The notes beneath the pieces were generated by a model that was not told the DNA's origin, searched no databases, and saw nothing but the letters and a program-made list of their open reading frames with translations. From Allotamlana fucoidanivorans (lineage in GTDB: Bacteria; Bacteroidota; Bacteroidia; Flavobacteriales; Flavobacteriaceae), in assembly GCF_006265225.1 (NCBI RefSeq), contig NZ_VDCS01000012.1, positions 1 to 64,000 on the forward strand: a stretch of DNA of 64,000 nucleotides. Direction: 5' to 3'. Shown here piece by piece: positions 17,983 to 26,592 of this stretch (its first letter is position 1; each line of letters opens with the position of its first letter). The translations under genes and the position numbers were made by a program.

Positions 17983-20900
17983 ATGATCCAGCAAAATCCT
18001 TATAAACCTAAGAATAAAGTTCGTGTAGTTACTGCGGCTTCGCTATTTGATGGGCATGATGCCTCTATAAACATTATGCGCCGTATCATCCAATCAACGG
18101 GGGTTGAAGTGATTCACTTAGGACATGACAGAAGTGTTGAAGAAGTTGTTAATACTGCTGTTCAAGAAGATGTTAACGCTATTTGCTTAACATCTTATCA
18201 AGGCGGACATAACGAGTATTTTAAATACATGTTTGATTTGCTGAAAGAAAAAGGAGCAGAGCATATTAAGATTTTTGGTGGTGGCGGTGGCGTTATTCTA
18301 CCTTCAGAGATAAAAGATTTGATGGATTATGGGATAACAAGAATTTATTCGCCTGATGATGGTAGAGAAATGGGCTTGCAGGGAATGATAAATGATTTAG
18401 TGTCACAATCTGATTTTCCTTTAGGTCAGGAATTGCTCTTTGAGTTGACGGATATAAAGCAAAAAAACACAAATGCCATAGCTAGGGTTATTTCTTCAGC
18501 GGAAAATTTTGAAGATATAGCAAAACACTTATTGGAAGAAATAAAAACTGAAAATCAAAATGCTACTATTCCTGTATTGGGAATTACAGGAACAGGAGGT
18601 GCAGGAAAGTCTAGTTTGGTTGATGAGCTGGTAAGACGGTTTTTGACTGATTTTCCAGATAAATCGGTGGGAATCATTTCGGTAGACCCCTCAAAGCGCA
18701 AAACAGGAGGGGCACTTTTAGGAGATAGAATCAGGATGAATGCTATAAACTCACCTAGGGTTTATATGCGAAGTTTGGCTACCCGACAATCTAATTTAGC
18801 CTTATCAAAGCATGCTAGCGATGCTATTGCTGTTTTAAAGGCGGCCAAATTTGATTTGATCATTCTTGAAACCTCTGGTATAGGGCAGTCAGATACAGAA
18901 ATTGTTGAGCATGCTGATGTGTCACTCTATGTTATGACGCCAGAGTTTGGAGCGGCAACACAGTTGGAAAAAATTGATATGTTAGATTTTGCCGATTTGG
19001 TGGCCATCAACAAGTTTGATAAACGTGGTGCACAAGATGCTTTACGGGATGTTAAGAAGCAATACATGCGTAATAACCATTTATGGGATACACCTCAGGA
19101 TGAGTTACCCGTTTTTGGTACCATAGCCTCTCAGTTTAATGATTCAGGCATGAACAACTTATATTGTGCTGTTTTAGGGCAACTGAAGAAAAAACTAGGG
19201 GTAGATTTGAATACTCTTGAAAAACCAATACCTAGTACTAGTGAGAAAACGTATGTTATCCCACCAGCAAGAACACGGTATTTATCTGAGATTTCAGAAA
19301 ACAACAGGGCGTATGATGCAAAAGTAAAATCACAAGCAGATATAGCCCAGAAATTATTCGGTATTTTTAAAACTATTTTTACCGTAGGAAAGTTATCAGC
19401 TTCTTATGAATACTTAAACGAAACTGGCTTAGATCAGGAACAAATTTTAGCACAAATTGAGGCAGATCAAATACCAATTGTAAGATTGCTTCTGGCCGAA
19501 TTTGATAAATTGAAAATGGATTTAGATCCAGACAATTGGAACATGATTTTAGGTTGGCGTAGAACAATAGATACCTATAAAAATCCTATTTATACATTCA
19601 AAGTACGAGATAAAGAGATTAATATTGAAACGCATACCACATCATTATCACATACCCAAATTCCTAAAGTAGCCTTACCCAAGTATGAAGCTTGGGGTGA
19701 TGTTTTAGGCTGGTGTTTACAAGAAAATGTACCTGGTGTGTTTCCGTTCACTTCAGGACTTTATCCGTTTAAGAGAACAGGGGAGGATCCAGCACGTATG
19801 TTTGCGGGCGAAGGCGGCCCAGAGCGCACTAATAAACGCTTTCATTATGTGAGTCAGGGTATGCCAGCCAAGCGATTGTCAACCGCATTTGATAGTGTAA
19901 CGTTATATGGGAATGACCCTGATTCTAGACCAGATATATACGGTAAAATTGGTAATGCAGGGGTATCGATATGTTGTTTAGATGACGCCAAAAAGTTGTA
20001 TTCTGGATTTAACTTGGCAGATGTAAAAACTTCGGTTAGTATGACCATTAATGGGCCAGCTCCTATGCTTTTAGCGTACTTTATGAATGCGGCCATAGAT
20101 CAGCAGTGCGAGATTTATATCAAGGAAAATAAATTAGAAGCGGAAGTAGAGGAGAAAATAGCAGCGCTTTATAAAGGCAAGGAACGTCCTGTTTATCATG
20201 GCAAACTACCAGAAGGAAATGATGGTTTAGGGCTAATGTTACTTGGCGTGACGGGAGACCAAGTGTTGCCACAAGAGGTTTACGCTAGTATTAAGGCTAA
20301 AACTATGGCTCAAGTGAGAGGAACCGTTCAAGCCGATATTTTAAAAGAAGATCAAGCTCAAAATACCTGTATTTTTTCTACAGAATTTGCCTTGCGGTTA
20401 ATGGGCGATGTTCAAGAATATTTTATAGATCATAACATCCGCAATTTTTATTCTGTTTCTATTTCGGGATACCACATTGCAGAGGCAGGTGCCAATCCAA
20501 TCACGCAATTGGCATTAACCCTATCAAATGGCTTTACTTATGTGGAGTATTACTTGAGTCGCGGGATGGATATCAATAAATTTGGTCCTAATTTATCCTT
20601 TTTCTTTTCCAATGGTATCGATCCAGAATATGCTGTAATTGGTAGAGTAGCACGAAAGATTTGGTCTAAGGCTATGAAGTATAAGTATGGTGCTAATGAA
20701 CGATCACAGATGTTAAAATACCATATTCAAACATCAGGACGGAGTTTACATGCACAAGAAATAGACTTCAATGATATAAGAACGACACTTCAGGCCTTAT
20801 ACGCTATTTATGATAATTGTAACTCATTGCACACAAACGCCTATGATGAAGCTATAACAACCCCTACAGAAGAATCGGTAAGGCGTGCTATGGCTATTCA

Positions 20901-21411
20901 GCTTATTATTAATAAAGAGTTAGGTTTGGCTAAAAATGAGAATCCAATTCAAGGATCTTTTATTATAGAAGAGTTGACAGACCTAGTGGAAGAGGCTGTG
21001 CTTGTAGAGTTTGATAGAATAACTGAGCGTGGGGGTGTCTTAGGTGCCATGGAAACCATGTATCAAAGAAGTAAAATTCAGGAAGAGAGTTTGTACTATG
21101 AAACCCTTAAGCATAGTGGAGCGTTTCCTATAATTGGGGTAAATACATTTTTAAGTAGTAAAGGTTCTCCAACGGTATTACCAGTTGAGGTGATTAGAGC
21201 CACAGAAGACGAAAAACAACGTCAAATAAAAACACTAGAGCAGTTGCACCAACATTATGAAACAAATGGTTTGCTAAATGATTTAAAAACTAAGGCTGTA
21301 AATAATGAAAATATTTTTGAAGCCCTAATGGAGGTTTGTAAAGTTTGTTCCCTTGGACAAATAACGAGCACACTTTTTGAAGTAGGGGGGCAGTATAGAC
21401 GAAATATGTAA
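17983..21411 (+). CDS. icmF: Fused isobutyryl-CoA-type mutase (B12 domain, MeaB-like GTPase, mutase)
   Basis: The 1142-aa protein has the IcmF order. Residues about 12-140 form the cobalamin-binding domain, with DGHDASIN holding the B12-ligating His25. Residues about 195-420 are a MeaB-like chaperone GTPase with P-loop GTGGAGKSS (from about 202), [30 protein letters not shown] and the base motif NKFD. A linker leads to the substrate-binding TIM-barrel half, with [18 protein letters not shown] near residue 587 and [19 protein letters not shown]. The enzyme performs radical carbon-skeleton rearrangement of short acyl-CoAs. IcmF proteins act on isobutyryl/butyryl-CoA and sometimes isovaleryl-CoA. 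The exact substrate here cannot be read with certainty. It is single-gene, about 145 bases from divergent purU. Confidence 0.93.
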   Translation: MIQQNPYKPKNKVRVVTAASLFDGHDASINIMRRIIQSTGVEVIHLGHDRSVEEVVNTAVQEDVNAICLTSYQGGHNEYFKYMFDLLKEKGAEHIKIFGGGGGVILPSEIKDLMDYGITRIYSPDDGREMGLQGMINDLVSQSDFPLGQELLFELTDIKQKNTNAIARVISSAENFEDIAKHLLEEIKTENQNATIPVLGITGTGGAGKSSLVDELVRRFLTDFPDKSVGIISVDPSKRKTGGALLGDRIRMNAINSPRVYMRSLATRQSNLALSKHASDAIAVLKAAKFDLIILETSGIGQSDTEIVEHADVSLYVMTPEFGAATQLEKIDMLDFADLVAINKFDKRGAQDALRDVKKQYMRNNHLWDTPQDELPVFGTIASQFNDSGMNNLYCAVLGQLKKKLGVDLNTLEKPIPSTSEKTYVIPPARTRYLSEISENNRAYDAKVKSQADIAQKLFGIFKTIFTVGKLSASYEYLNETGLDQEQILAQIEADQIPIVRLLLAEFDKLKMDLDPDNWNMILGWRRTIDTYKNPIYTFKVRDKEINIETHTTSLSHTQIPKVALPKYEAWGDVLGWCLQENVPGVFPFTSGLYPFKRTGEDPARMFAGEGGPERTNKRFHYVSQGMPAKRLSTAFDSVTLYGNDPDSRPDIYGKIGNAGVSICCLDDAKKLYSGFNLADVKTSVSMTINGPAPMLLAYFMNAAIDQQCEIYIKENKLEAEVEEKIAALYKGKERPVYHGKLPEGNDGLGLMLLGVTGDQVLPQEVYASIKAKTMAQVRGTVQADILKEDQAQNTCIFSTEFALRLMGDVQEYFIDHNIRNFYSVSISGYHIAEAGANPITQLALTLSNGFTYVEYYLSRGMDINKFGPNLSFFFSNGIDPEYAVIGRVARKIWSKAMKYKYGANERSQMLKYHIQTSGRSLHAQEIDFNDIRTTLQALYAIYDNCNSLHTNAYDEAITTPTEESVRRAMAIQLIINKELGLAKNENPIQGSFIIEELTDLVEEAVLVEFDRITERGGVLGAMETMYQRSKIQEESLYYETLKHSGAFPIIGVNTFLSSKGSPTVLPVEVIRATEDEKQRQIKTLEQLHQHYETNGLLNDLKTKAVNNENIFEALMEVCKVCSLGQITSTLFEVGGQYRRNM

Positions 21412-21608
21412 TAAAATATTATACAGATTTTTTCAATGTACTCATTTCAGCACCACGCACTTTACATCATTAACAGACTTATAGCATTTCATCACTATTA
21501 AATAGGAGTTTTTCACTAAATAAAAAGTCAAATGAGTTTAAAGTCAAAATGAAATTCATTTAAATTACCTGCGGTTTAATATATGGTATTTTAAAGAAAT
21601 CTAAGGCT

Positions 21609-22045
21609 ATGAAAAATTATTATTTATTGTTATTATATTTTGTTTTAACAGTAATATTTTTTAATTGCACCGATGACGATGAGAATCAATCTCCTGTATT
21701 TACAGAACCTACACTTCAGGGGACTCGGATTTTGGTTGGAGAGAAAAAGAGGGATACAGATTATAGTAATTCATTTGATCTGGTGACGAGTGAAAAAGAA
21801 TTCAGTTTTTAGAAGATAATACATTGGCGGTAAATAGTACTTTATGCTCTATGTCAAATAGTGTAGGATCAACAATTTATACGGGTGTCTATAAGGTATT
21901 TGAAGGTGTGAATATAGCAGATGGTGAAATAATACCTGATAGTTGTACAGATGTTAATATATATTATACAATTGTAGAATCTAGCTTAATATTAACTTAT
22001 GATTGTAGTTCGCAACATTGTGAACAAAAGTATGTAAAGATATAA
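21609..22045 (+). pseudogene. Lipocalin-like lipoprotein interrupted by a frameshift
   Basis: The first part (21609-21812) begins with a lipoprotein signal MKNYYLLLLYFVLTVIFFNC and runs to a TAG. The second part continues in another frame to 22045. Around 21793-21798 the frame passes through a run of five A. One extra A there would fuse both parts into a protein of about 145 aa reading SEKRIQFLEDNTLAVNSTLC across the join. The second part has the ending I expect for small flavobacterial lipocalin-like lipoproteins (ESSLILTYDCSSQHCEQKYVKI-like strand, cysteine pair, final KYVKI). I infer one gene broken by a one-base deletion, a phase-variable tract, or a sequencing error. It stands alone after icmF. 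Confidence 0.65.
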
Positions 22046-22060
22046 AGATATAATGTTACA

Positions 22061-22456
22061 TTACAGCGTAAGCAACCATTTACGCTGTAATTTTTTAAAC
22101 TTTTTTAATTCACTTCTTAAAATAGGAAGAAAATCTTTGCCATTACTGTTTGATCTTTCTAATCGGTAGGAGTTTTTATAAAGCCGATTAGTAAGTCTTC
22201 TTAAGGATGCAATATGTTTATGTTTTCTGTCTGAGTGTCGTTCTAATTCAGCATTTAAAATTTCAGGTGCTAAAGACACCGATTGCTGAACAATATCTCC
22301 GGAAAAATAAATATGATGATCTTCAGTGCCATCTGGTTTCAAAGCAGATAAATCATCATTAAGGTATGTTGAGATATTTTGCGATAAAGCAAAAATATCA
22401 AGTGCCTTTTTATAAATCGGTAATTCCGATAGGTTTGATGGGGTATTAGTCAACAT
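22061..22456 (-). CDS. Four-helix-type hypothetical protein
   Basis: The 131-aa protein is predicted all-helical and basic, with no signal peptide or membrane segment. The start reads MLTNTPSNLSELPIYKKALD, then FALSQNISTYLNDDLSAL, an EDHHIYFSGDIVQQSVSLAP segment, and a helical C-terminus rich in Lys/Leu (ILRSELKKFKKLQRKWLLTL). The pattern of IYKKALDIFALSQNIS followed by a gap and SLAPEILNAE recalls the four-helix bundle proteins of the S23/intervening-sequence type, but the match is loose. The gene is convergent with the frameshifted lipoprotein and divergent from the Lrp regulator, about 120 bases away. Function is unknown. Confidence 0.6.
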   Translation of the reverse strand: MLTNTPSNLSELPIYKKALDIFALSQNISTYLNDDLSALKPDGTEDHHIYFSGDIVQQSVSLAPEILNAELERHSDRKHKHIASLRRLTNRLYKNSYRLERSNSNGKDFLPILRSELKKFKKLQRKWLLTL

Positions 22457-22512
22457 ACTTTTTTATCTTTTTCAATTTATTCAAAATTACTCACTAGAAG
22501 CTAGATTTGACT

Positions 22513-22554
22513 TTAATAATTAAAGCAAAACATTATATTTGCTTTAATTATTAA
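22513..22554. promoter_or_regulatory. Perfect long palindrome overlapping the lrp-type promoter (autoregulatory operator)
   Basis: Two 17-bp arms (TTAATAATTAAAGCAAA and its exact complement) flank an 8-base spacer. Inside the element, TATATTTG at 22534-22541 is a perfect -7 box for the regulator gene starting at 22580, and TTG at 22507 could be a distant -33. A dimeric regulator bound here would block the promoter. Lrp/AsnC proteins commonly bind such A+T-rich symmetric sites upstream of their own genes. Confidence 0.7.
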
Positions 22555-22579
22555 TTTTTTAGTCTAAAATTTCTTTTAA

Positions 22580-23026
22580 ATGGTATTGGATGCTATAAAC
22601 ATAAAGATTTTGAAATGTTTGCAGGAAAATGCACGGCTTTCAAATGCTGAAATAGGTAGACAAGTTGGAATTACCTCTCCAGCGGTTTCTGAACGTATAA
22701 AAAAGATGGAGGATATGGGGATTATTGAAGGGTATCAAGCCATTGTGTCACCCTTTGAAATTGGGTATCAGCTTAAAGCCATCATCACATTGAGAGCCTT
22801 TATGGGTAAGTTAAAACCTTTTTTAGAAAAGGTAAAAACCTATGATGAGGTTATTAATTGCTATAGAATTACTGGTGATGAAAATATTGTTATGGAAGTC
22901 GTATTAAAAAATCAAAAACACCTTGAATCCTTTATTGACCAATTGATTAGTTATGGTGAATCAAAGACTCAAATTGTACTGTCTAGAGTTATTAAACAAA
23001 AGGAGGTTATTCCAATAACAAAATGA
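22580..23026 (+). CDS. Lrp/AsnC family transcriptional regulator
   Basis: The 148-aa regulator has an N-terminal winged helix-turn-helix (DAINIKILKCLQENARLSNA, then EIGRQVGITSPAVSERIKKM near residues 22-41) and a C-terminal RAM ligand-binding/oligomerisation domain (YQAIVSPFEIGYQLKAIITL and RITGDENIVMEVV). Members sense amino acids and form dimers to octamers on DNA. Start and length are standard. A perfect palindrome covers its own promoter, so negative autoregulation is likely. It is convergent, three bases apart, with the VOC/YpdA/MFS operon; that operon or the divergent hypothetical gene could also be targets. The effector is unknown. Confidence 0.93.
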   Translation: MVLDAINIKILKCLQENARLSNAEIGRQVGITSPAVSERIKKMEDMGIIEGYQAIVSPFEIGYQLKAIITLRAFMGKLKPFLEKVKTYDEVINCYRITGDENIVMEVVLKNQKHLESFIDQLISYGESKTQIVLSRVIKQKEVIPITK

Positions 23027-23029
23027 GGC

Positions 23030-23407
23030 TTAATGGATACGCCATGGCGGATTTTTTCTGTTTTCACCTGCATGATATAAAATGATATGATTGCCATCTG
23101 GGTCTAAAAGACGTGCTTCACGCCACAACCAAGGTTTGTCATTGGGTAACTCTTTAAATTCTATACCTTTTTTTTGAAGATTATGCACCCACGTATCTAA
23201 ATGTTCCTCTTCAAAATAAATAGATATACCATGTTCTGGCATTATGTGGTCTACTTTGTGGATAGAAAATGTGGCTGAACCATCAGGGCATTCAAATCTT
23301 ACATATTTAGGTAGGGCATTTACAATTAACTTAAGCCCTAATGTTTTATAAAATCGGGTTGCTTTTTCAACATTTAGTGACGGAATGGTAACTTGATTTA
23401 AATTCAT
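23030..23407 (-). CDS. VOC-family (glyoxalase/bleomycin-resistance-like) protein
   Basis: The 125-aa protein has the vicinal-oxygen-chelate fold as two beta-alpha-beta-beta-beta modules: TIPSLNVEKATRFYKTLGLKL at the start, and LWREARLLDPDGNHIILYHAG at the end with the metal-ligand style DPDGN turn. Possible metal-binding residues include His30-type and Glu positions typical of the family, but they are not all certain. It is the last gene of a minus-strand operon, two bases after ypdA, so it is probably co-expressed with that redox enzyme. VOC members include thiol-transferring enzymes (such as FosB), yet its length and motifs do not single out one reaction. Confidence 0.85.
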   Translation of the reverse strand: MNLNQVTIPSLNVEKATRFYKTLGLKLIVNALPKYVRFECPDGSATFSIHKVDHIMPEHGISIYFEEEHLDTWVHNLQKKGIEFKELPNDKPWLWREARLLDPDGNHIILYHAGENRKNPPWRIH

Positions 23408-23409
23408 GG

Positions 23410-24387
23410 TTAGGAAAAAATTTGTTGGCTTTCAATATGCGCAGCAATACGTTTGGCATGAATTCGTGAGTTTTCTATAAACCATTTGTGTGTTTCTGTT
23501 CCACCGCAAATAACACCTGCTAGATATAAACCCTTAATATTTGATTCCATGGTATGGGCATCGTATTCTGGAATCATTTTGTCGTTTGATAAGGCAATAC
23601 CACAAGATTTTAAGAGTTCAAAGTTGGGCAAATACCCAGTTAAAGCCACAACATAATCATTTGGAATAACCTTAGAGCCTTCGGGTGTTGAAATAGTAAG
23701 GTTTTGTTCTCTTATGTCTTTAATCTCTGAATTAAAATAAGCTTTTATACTACCTTCTTCAATGCGGTTAATAATATCAGGTCGAACCCAATATTTTACC
23801 CGTTCTCCAATACTTTCACCACGTATTACCATGGAAACGTATCCGCCCTTTCTGTAAATTTCTAAAGCAGCATCAACAGCAGAATTACTTGCGCCAACAA
23901 CCACAACATGCTGTAGTACGTAATTATGCGCTTCCTTATAGTAATGGGTTACCTTATTCAGGTTTTCTCCTGGTACATGTAATAGTTTAGGAATATCATA
24001 AAACCCAGTAGCTATGATAACTTTTTTAGCGGTATAGGTATGTTTATTCGTTTCTACATGAAATTGTTTAGAACCCTTATCAATATTAATAACTGTTTCA
24101 TATAAATTTATATTCAGATTGTTGGAGGTTGTAACGCGTCGGTAATATTCTAAGGCTTCATCTCTATTAGGTTTAGGGTTGTTACTTATAAAAGGGATAG
24201 CATCAATTTCTAACTTTTCAGAAGTTGAAAAAAAAGTCATATTTTTTGGGTAATTGAAAAGCGAGTTGGTTAAAGCCCCCTTTTCAATTACCAAATAATT
24301 CCAGTTTCTTTTTTTACATTCTAGGGCACAAGCAATACCAATGGGGCCTGCACCAATAATTATGATATCTGTAGTTATATCTTTCAA
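23410..24387 (-). CDS. ypdA: YpdA-type putative bacillithiol disulfide reductase
   Basis: The 325-aa flavoprotein has an N-terminal FAD Rossmann motif (IIIIGAGPIGIACALEC) and a second dinucleotide motif (VVVVGASNSAVDAALEIYRKGG) for NADPH. It ends with the segment NIKGLYLAGVICGGTETHKWFIENSR. The pattern is that of YpdA (Bdr), which reduces bacillithiol disulfide using NADPH. It lacks a CxxC redox-pair in the first half, in line with the family. The four-base overlap with the upstream MFS gene and two-base gap to the VOC gene show one operon. Whether the organism makes bacillithiol cannot be seen here. A general flavoprotein role is the alternative. Confidence 0.85.
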   Translation of the reverse strand: MKDITTDIIIIGAGPIGIACALECKKRNWNYLVIEKGALTNSLFNYPKNMTFFSTSEKLEIDAIPFISNNPKPNRDEALEYYRRVTTSNNLNINLYETVINIDKGSKQFHVETNKHTYTAKKVIIATGFYDIPKLLHVPGENLNKVTHYYKEAHNYVLQHVVVVGASNSAVDAALEIYRKGGYVSMVIRGESIGERVKYWVRPDIINRIEEGSIKAYFNSEIKDIREQNLTISTPEGSKVIPNDYVVALTGYLPNFELLKSCGIALSNDKMIPEYDAHTMESNIKGLYLAGVICGGTETHKWFIENSRIHAKRIAAHIESQQIFS

Positions 24388-25613
24388 ATTATTATTTTTT
24401 TATACTTAGATTTCTTTATATGATTTAAATATTTGCTTAAAATAAACAGTAAAAATACACAAAGAGTGGCAAGTAGCGTTACAATAATCCAGGTACTATC
24501 AAAACCCAAGGCCTCAACCAAACGCATACCTGTATTGTGACCAAAAATATGGGCAATTGAGAAGGCGATAGAATACAAAGCCATATACTCTCCTTGATTG
24601 CCTTTTTTAGCTCTATCCATGGCAAATGCATTAGAGAAGGGAAAAGCTATCATTTCACCAAAAGTCATAAGCAACATACCAATGATTAATACACCACTCC
24701 AACTTGTAAAGTTTAAAATAACAAAGCTTAACCCAGTTAAAATAGCTCCAAAAAGCATTAAGCCACTTTTGGTAAATGAGGTGTTTTCTAGCCATTTAAT
24801 TAAGGGCATTTCAAAAACAAAAATGAGAAATCCGTTCATACCTAAAAGTAAGCCAATTTCAAACTCGCTTAACAACCGAACATCTTTATAGTAAAGCGGC
24901 ATGGTAGAAAAGTATTGTAGAAATACAATACCAAAAAGTATCATAGCTATCAGGAATATCAAGAATGCTTTGTCTTGATACGCAGATTCTGGATGTTCAT
25001 TGGTTACGGTATCAAGAGTTTTCGCTTTTTTAGGATTTAAAACCTTAACAAGTACCAATGTAGCAATCAGGCAAGTAATGCCGTCAATCCAAAATAACCC
25101 ACCATAACTTATCGACGTTATAATAAAACCTCCAACCGCTGGTCCTGCTGAAAACCCTAAATTTATAGCAAGCCTAATGAGTGTTACTGAACGGGTTTTA
25201 TTCTCTGGTTTACTATAGGCGCTAAGGGCCACAAACATAGCCGGGCGAAAACTATCAGCAACAAGCATTACTAAAAAGATTCCAATACAGAAGGATGCAA
25301 AAGTGGTCAATACTTGGAGCCATATAAATAACACACCAGTTATAACAAGACTAAATACCATGACTTTATAATACCCAATTTTATCTGTGAGTTTGCCGCC
25401 TAACCAAGAGCCCACTACAGAACCCAAACCAAAGGCACTCATAACCCAACCTACATCACTTAAAGAAAAGTTTAAACGTTTGGTTAGGTAAAGCGATAAG
25501 AACGGTATAACCATAGTGCCTGCTCTATTAATAAGTGTGATGAGTGCTAACCACCACACCTCTCTAGAAAGGCCTTTAAATGTGTTTAGGTAATTGTGAA
25601 ATAAAGTTCGCAT
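24384..25613 (-). CDS. MFS transporter (drug/multisolute efflux type)
   Basis: The 409-aa protein shows about twelve hydrophobic helices and the major-facilitator motif in the loop after helix 2 (GSWLGGKLTDKIGYYKVM), with the central hydrophilic loop near residues 190-210. The second half includes FEMPLIKWLE and IGMLLMTFGEMIAFPFSNAF. The composition suits a proton-driven efflux pump of the DHA1 kind; the substrate is unknown. It is the first gene of an operon with ypdA (ATGA overlap) and the VOC gene, which hints at joint detoxification of an electrophile or thiol-reactive compound. A strong terminator-like hairpin lies about 70 bases upstream of its start. Confidence 0.88.
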   Translation of the reverse strand: MRTLFHNYLNTFKGLSREVWWLALITLINRAGTMVIPFLSLYLTKRLNFSLSDVGWVMSAFGLGSVVGSWLGGKLTDKIGYYKVMVFSLVITGVLFIWLQVLTTFASFCIGIFLVMLVADSFRPAMFVALSAYSKPENKTRSVTLIRLAINLGFSAGPAVGGFIITSISYGGLFWIDGITCLIATLVLVKVLNPKKAKTLDTVTNEHPESAYQDKAFLIFLIAMILFGIVFLQYFSTMPLYYKDVRLLSEFEIGLLLGMNGFLIFVFEMPLIKWLENTSFTKSGLMLFGAILTGLSFVILNFTSWSGVLIIGMLLMTFGEMIAFPFSNAFAMDRAKKGNQGEYMALYSIAFSIAHIFGHNTGMRLVEALGFDSTWIIVTLLATLCVFLLFILSKYLNHIKKSKYKKIII

Positions 25614-25979
25614 GAGTTCTAAGTGTTCAATGTTATTTTTTTACATGTATTTATTTGTTGAATTCGATTTAGACTAAAAATAAAAAGTCCGACTGCGAAG
25701 TCGGACTTTTAAATATTGTAATATTTTATAACTATATCAACACAATATATAATAAGACCAACATCTTCTCTTTAAACAAGAGGTCCATTGTTTTCTATAA
25801 ATTGTGACGTTATGACGCATTTTTATTTGTTTTTGAGACATCAAAGCTATGTAAAATTTTTATAAGTTGTATTTTTGAATTGAATTTTTTTGAAAATCAT
25901 AAATTTAATTCAGAATATTTTTTGTTGTTTGATAGCGTTGCCTTTAATAAATTTCAAAGGCATTAATACACCTAACTTT
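25614..25979. other. Intergenic region between the MFS operon and the DUF1684 lipoprotein
   Basis: This 366-base divergent region contains one strong hairpin (25683-25710) and a TATTTTTG -7-like box at 25870-25877. Otherwise it is A+T rich, with no gene I can support. A TTG-initiated frame from 25890 runs into the DUF1684 gene, but its first thirty residues look like leader sequence. Confidence 0.45.
25683..25710. terminator. Strong hairpin with T tract in a divergent intergenic region
   Basis: AAAAGTCCGACT and its exact complement surround a GCGA loop, ending in TTTT on the plus strand and, by symmetry, on the minus strand. A terminator here has no obvious upstream gene in either direction, since both flanking genes start outward. 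It may end an unannotated transcript, be a relic, or insulate the two genes. Confidence 0.6.
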
Positions 25980-26588
25980 ATGAAAATAAAATATGCTTTT
26001 TGCTTTGTAGTTATTGTGCTATTGGTAGGTTGCAGTGAAAAGAAAAGACCGATAAAAGGAGACACCGAGTTTCAAAGGACATTGAATGCCGAATTCAAAG
26101 ATGCTACAACCTCCCCTTTAAAAGTGAAGGACAGAAAGCAGTTTGATGGATTAAATTTTTTTAAGTTTGATTCTACTTATGTGGTAAACGCAAAGTTTGT
26201 GAGAACACCTGATGAGTTGCCTTTTAAAATGAAAACAACTACAAATCGTTTACCTGAATATGTTAAATATGGAGAGCTTCATTTTCAAATAAAAGGGGAG
26301 TCTTTTAAGCTTAATGTGTATCAAGATGAAAGTTTAAAACAAGAAAAAGGGTATGACGATTATTTGTTTTTGCCTTTTTTAGATGAAACAAGCGGTTTTG
26401 AAAGCTATGGTGGTGGACGCTATCTTGATGTAAGCATTCCAAAAGGAAATGAGTTAGTCATAGATTTTAATAAATCTTATAATCCGTATTGCGCGTATAA
26501 TGATAAGTACTCATGCCCTGTAGTACCCAGAGAAAATTACTTAAAAACAAAAATTGAAGCTGGGGTAAAAGCGTTTAAAAAGAACTAA
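25980..26588 (+). CDS. DUF1684 lipoprotein
   Basis: The ATG at 25980 gives a 202-aa protein with a lipoprotein signal ending LLVGC. The body has the DUF1684 pattern: a lysine-rich segment around PLKVKDRKQFDGLNFFKFD, a small strand-rich region (YGELHFQIKGESFKLNVYQD), then YDDYLFLPFLDETSGFESYGGGRYLDV and the conserved ending VIDFNKSYNPYCAYNDKYSCPVVPREN. The YNPYCAY...CP.P motif holds two cysteines that probably pair. The family occurs in many bacteria and its function is unproven. I rejected a TTG start 30 codons upstream, since the lipobox would then be too far in. Confidence 0.88.
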   Translation: MKIKYAFCFVVIVLLVGCSEKKRPIKGDTEFQRTLNAEFKDATTSPLKVKDRKQFDGLNFFKFDSTYVVNAKFVRTPDELPFKMKTTTNRLPEYVKYGELHFQIKGESFKLNVYQDESLKQEKGYDDYLFLPFLDETSGFESYGGGRYLDVSIPKGNELVIDFNKSYNPYCAYNDKYSCPVVPRENYLKTKIEAGVKAFKKN

Positions 26589-26592
26589 TGTT

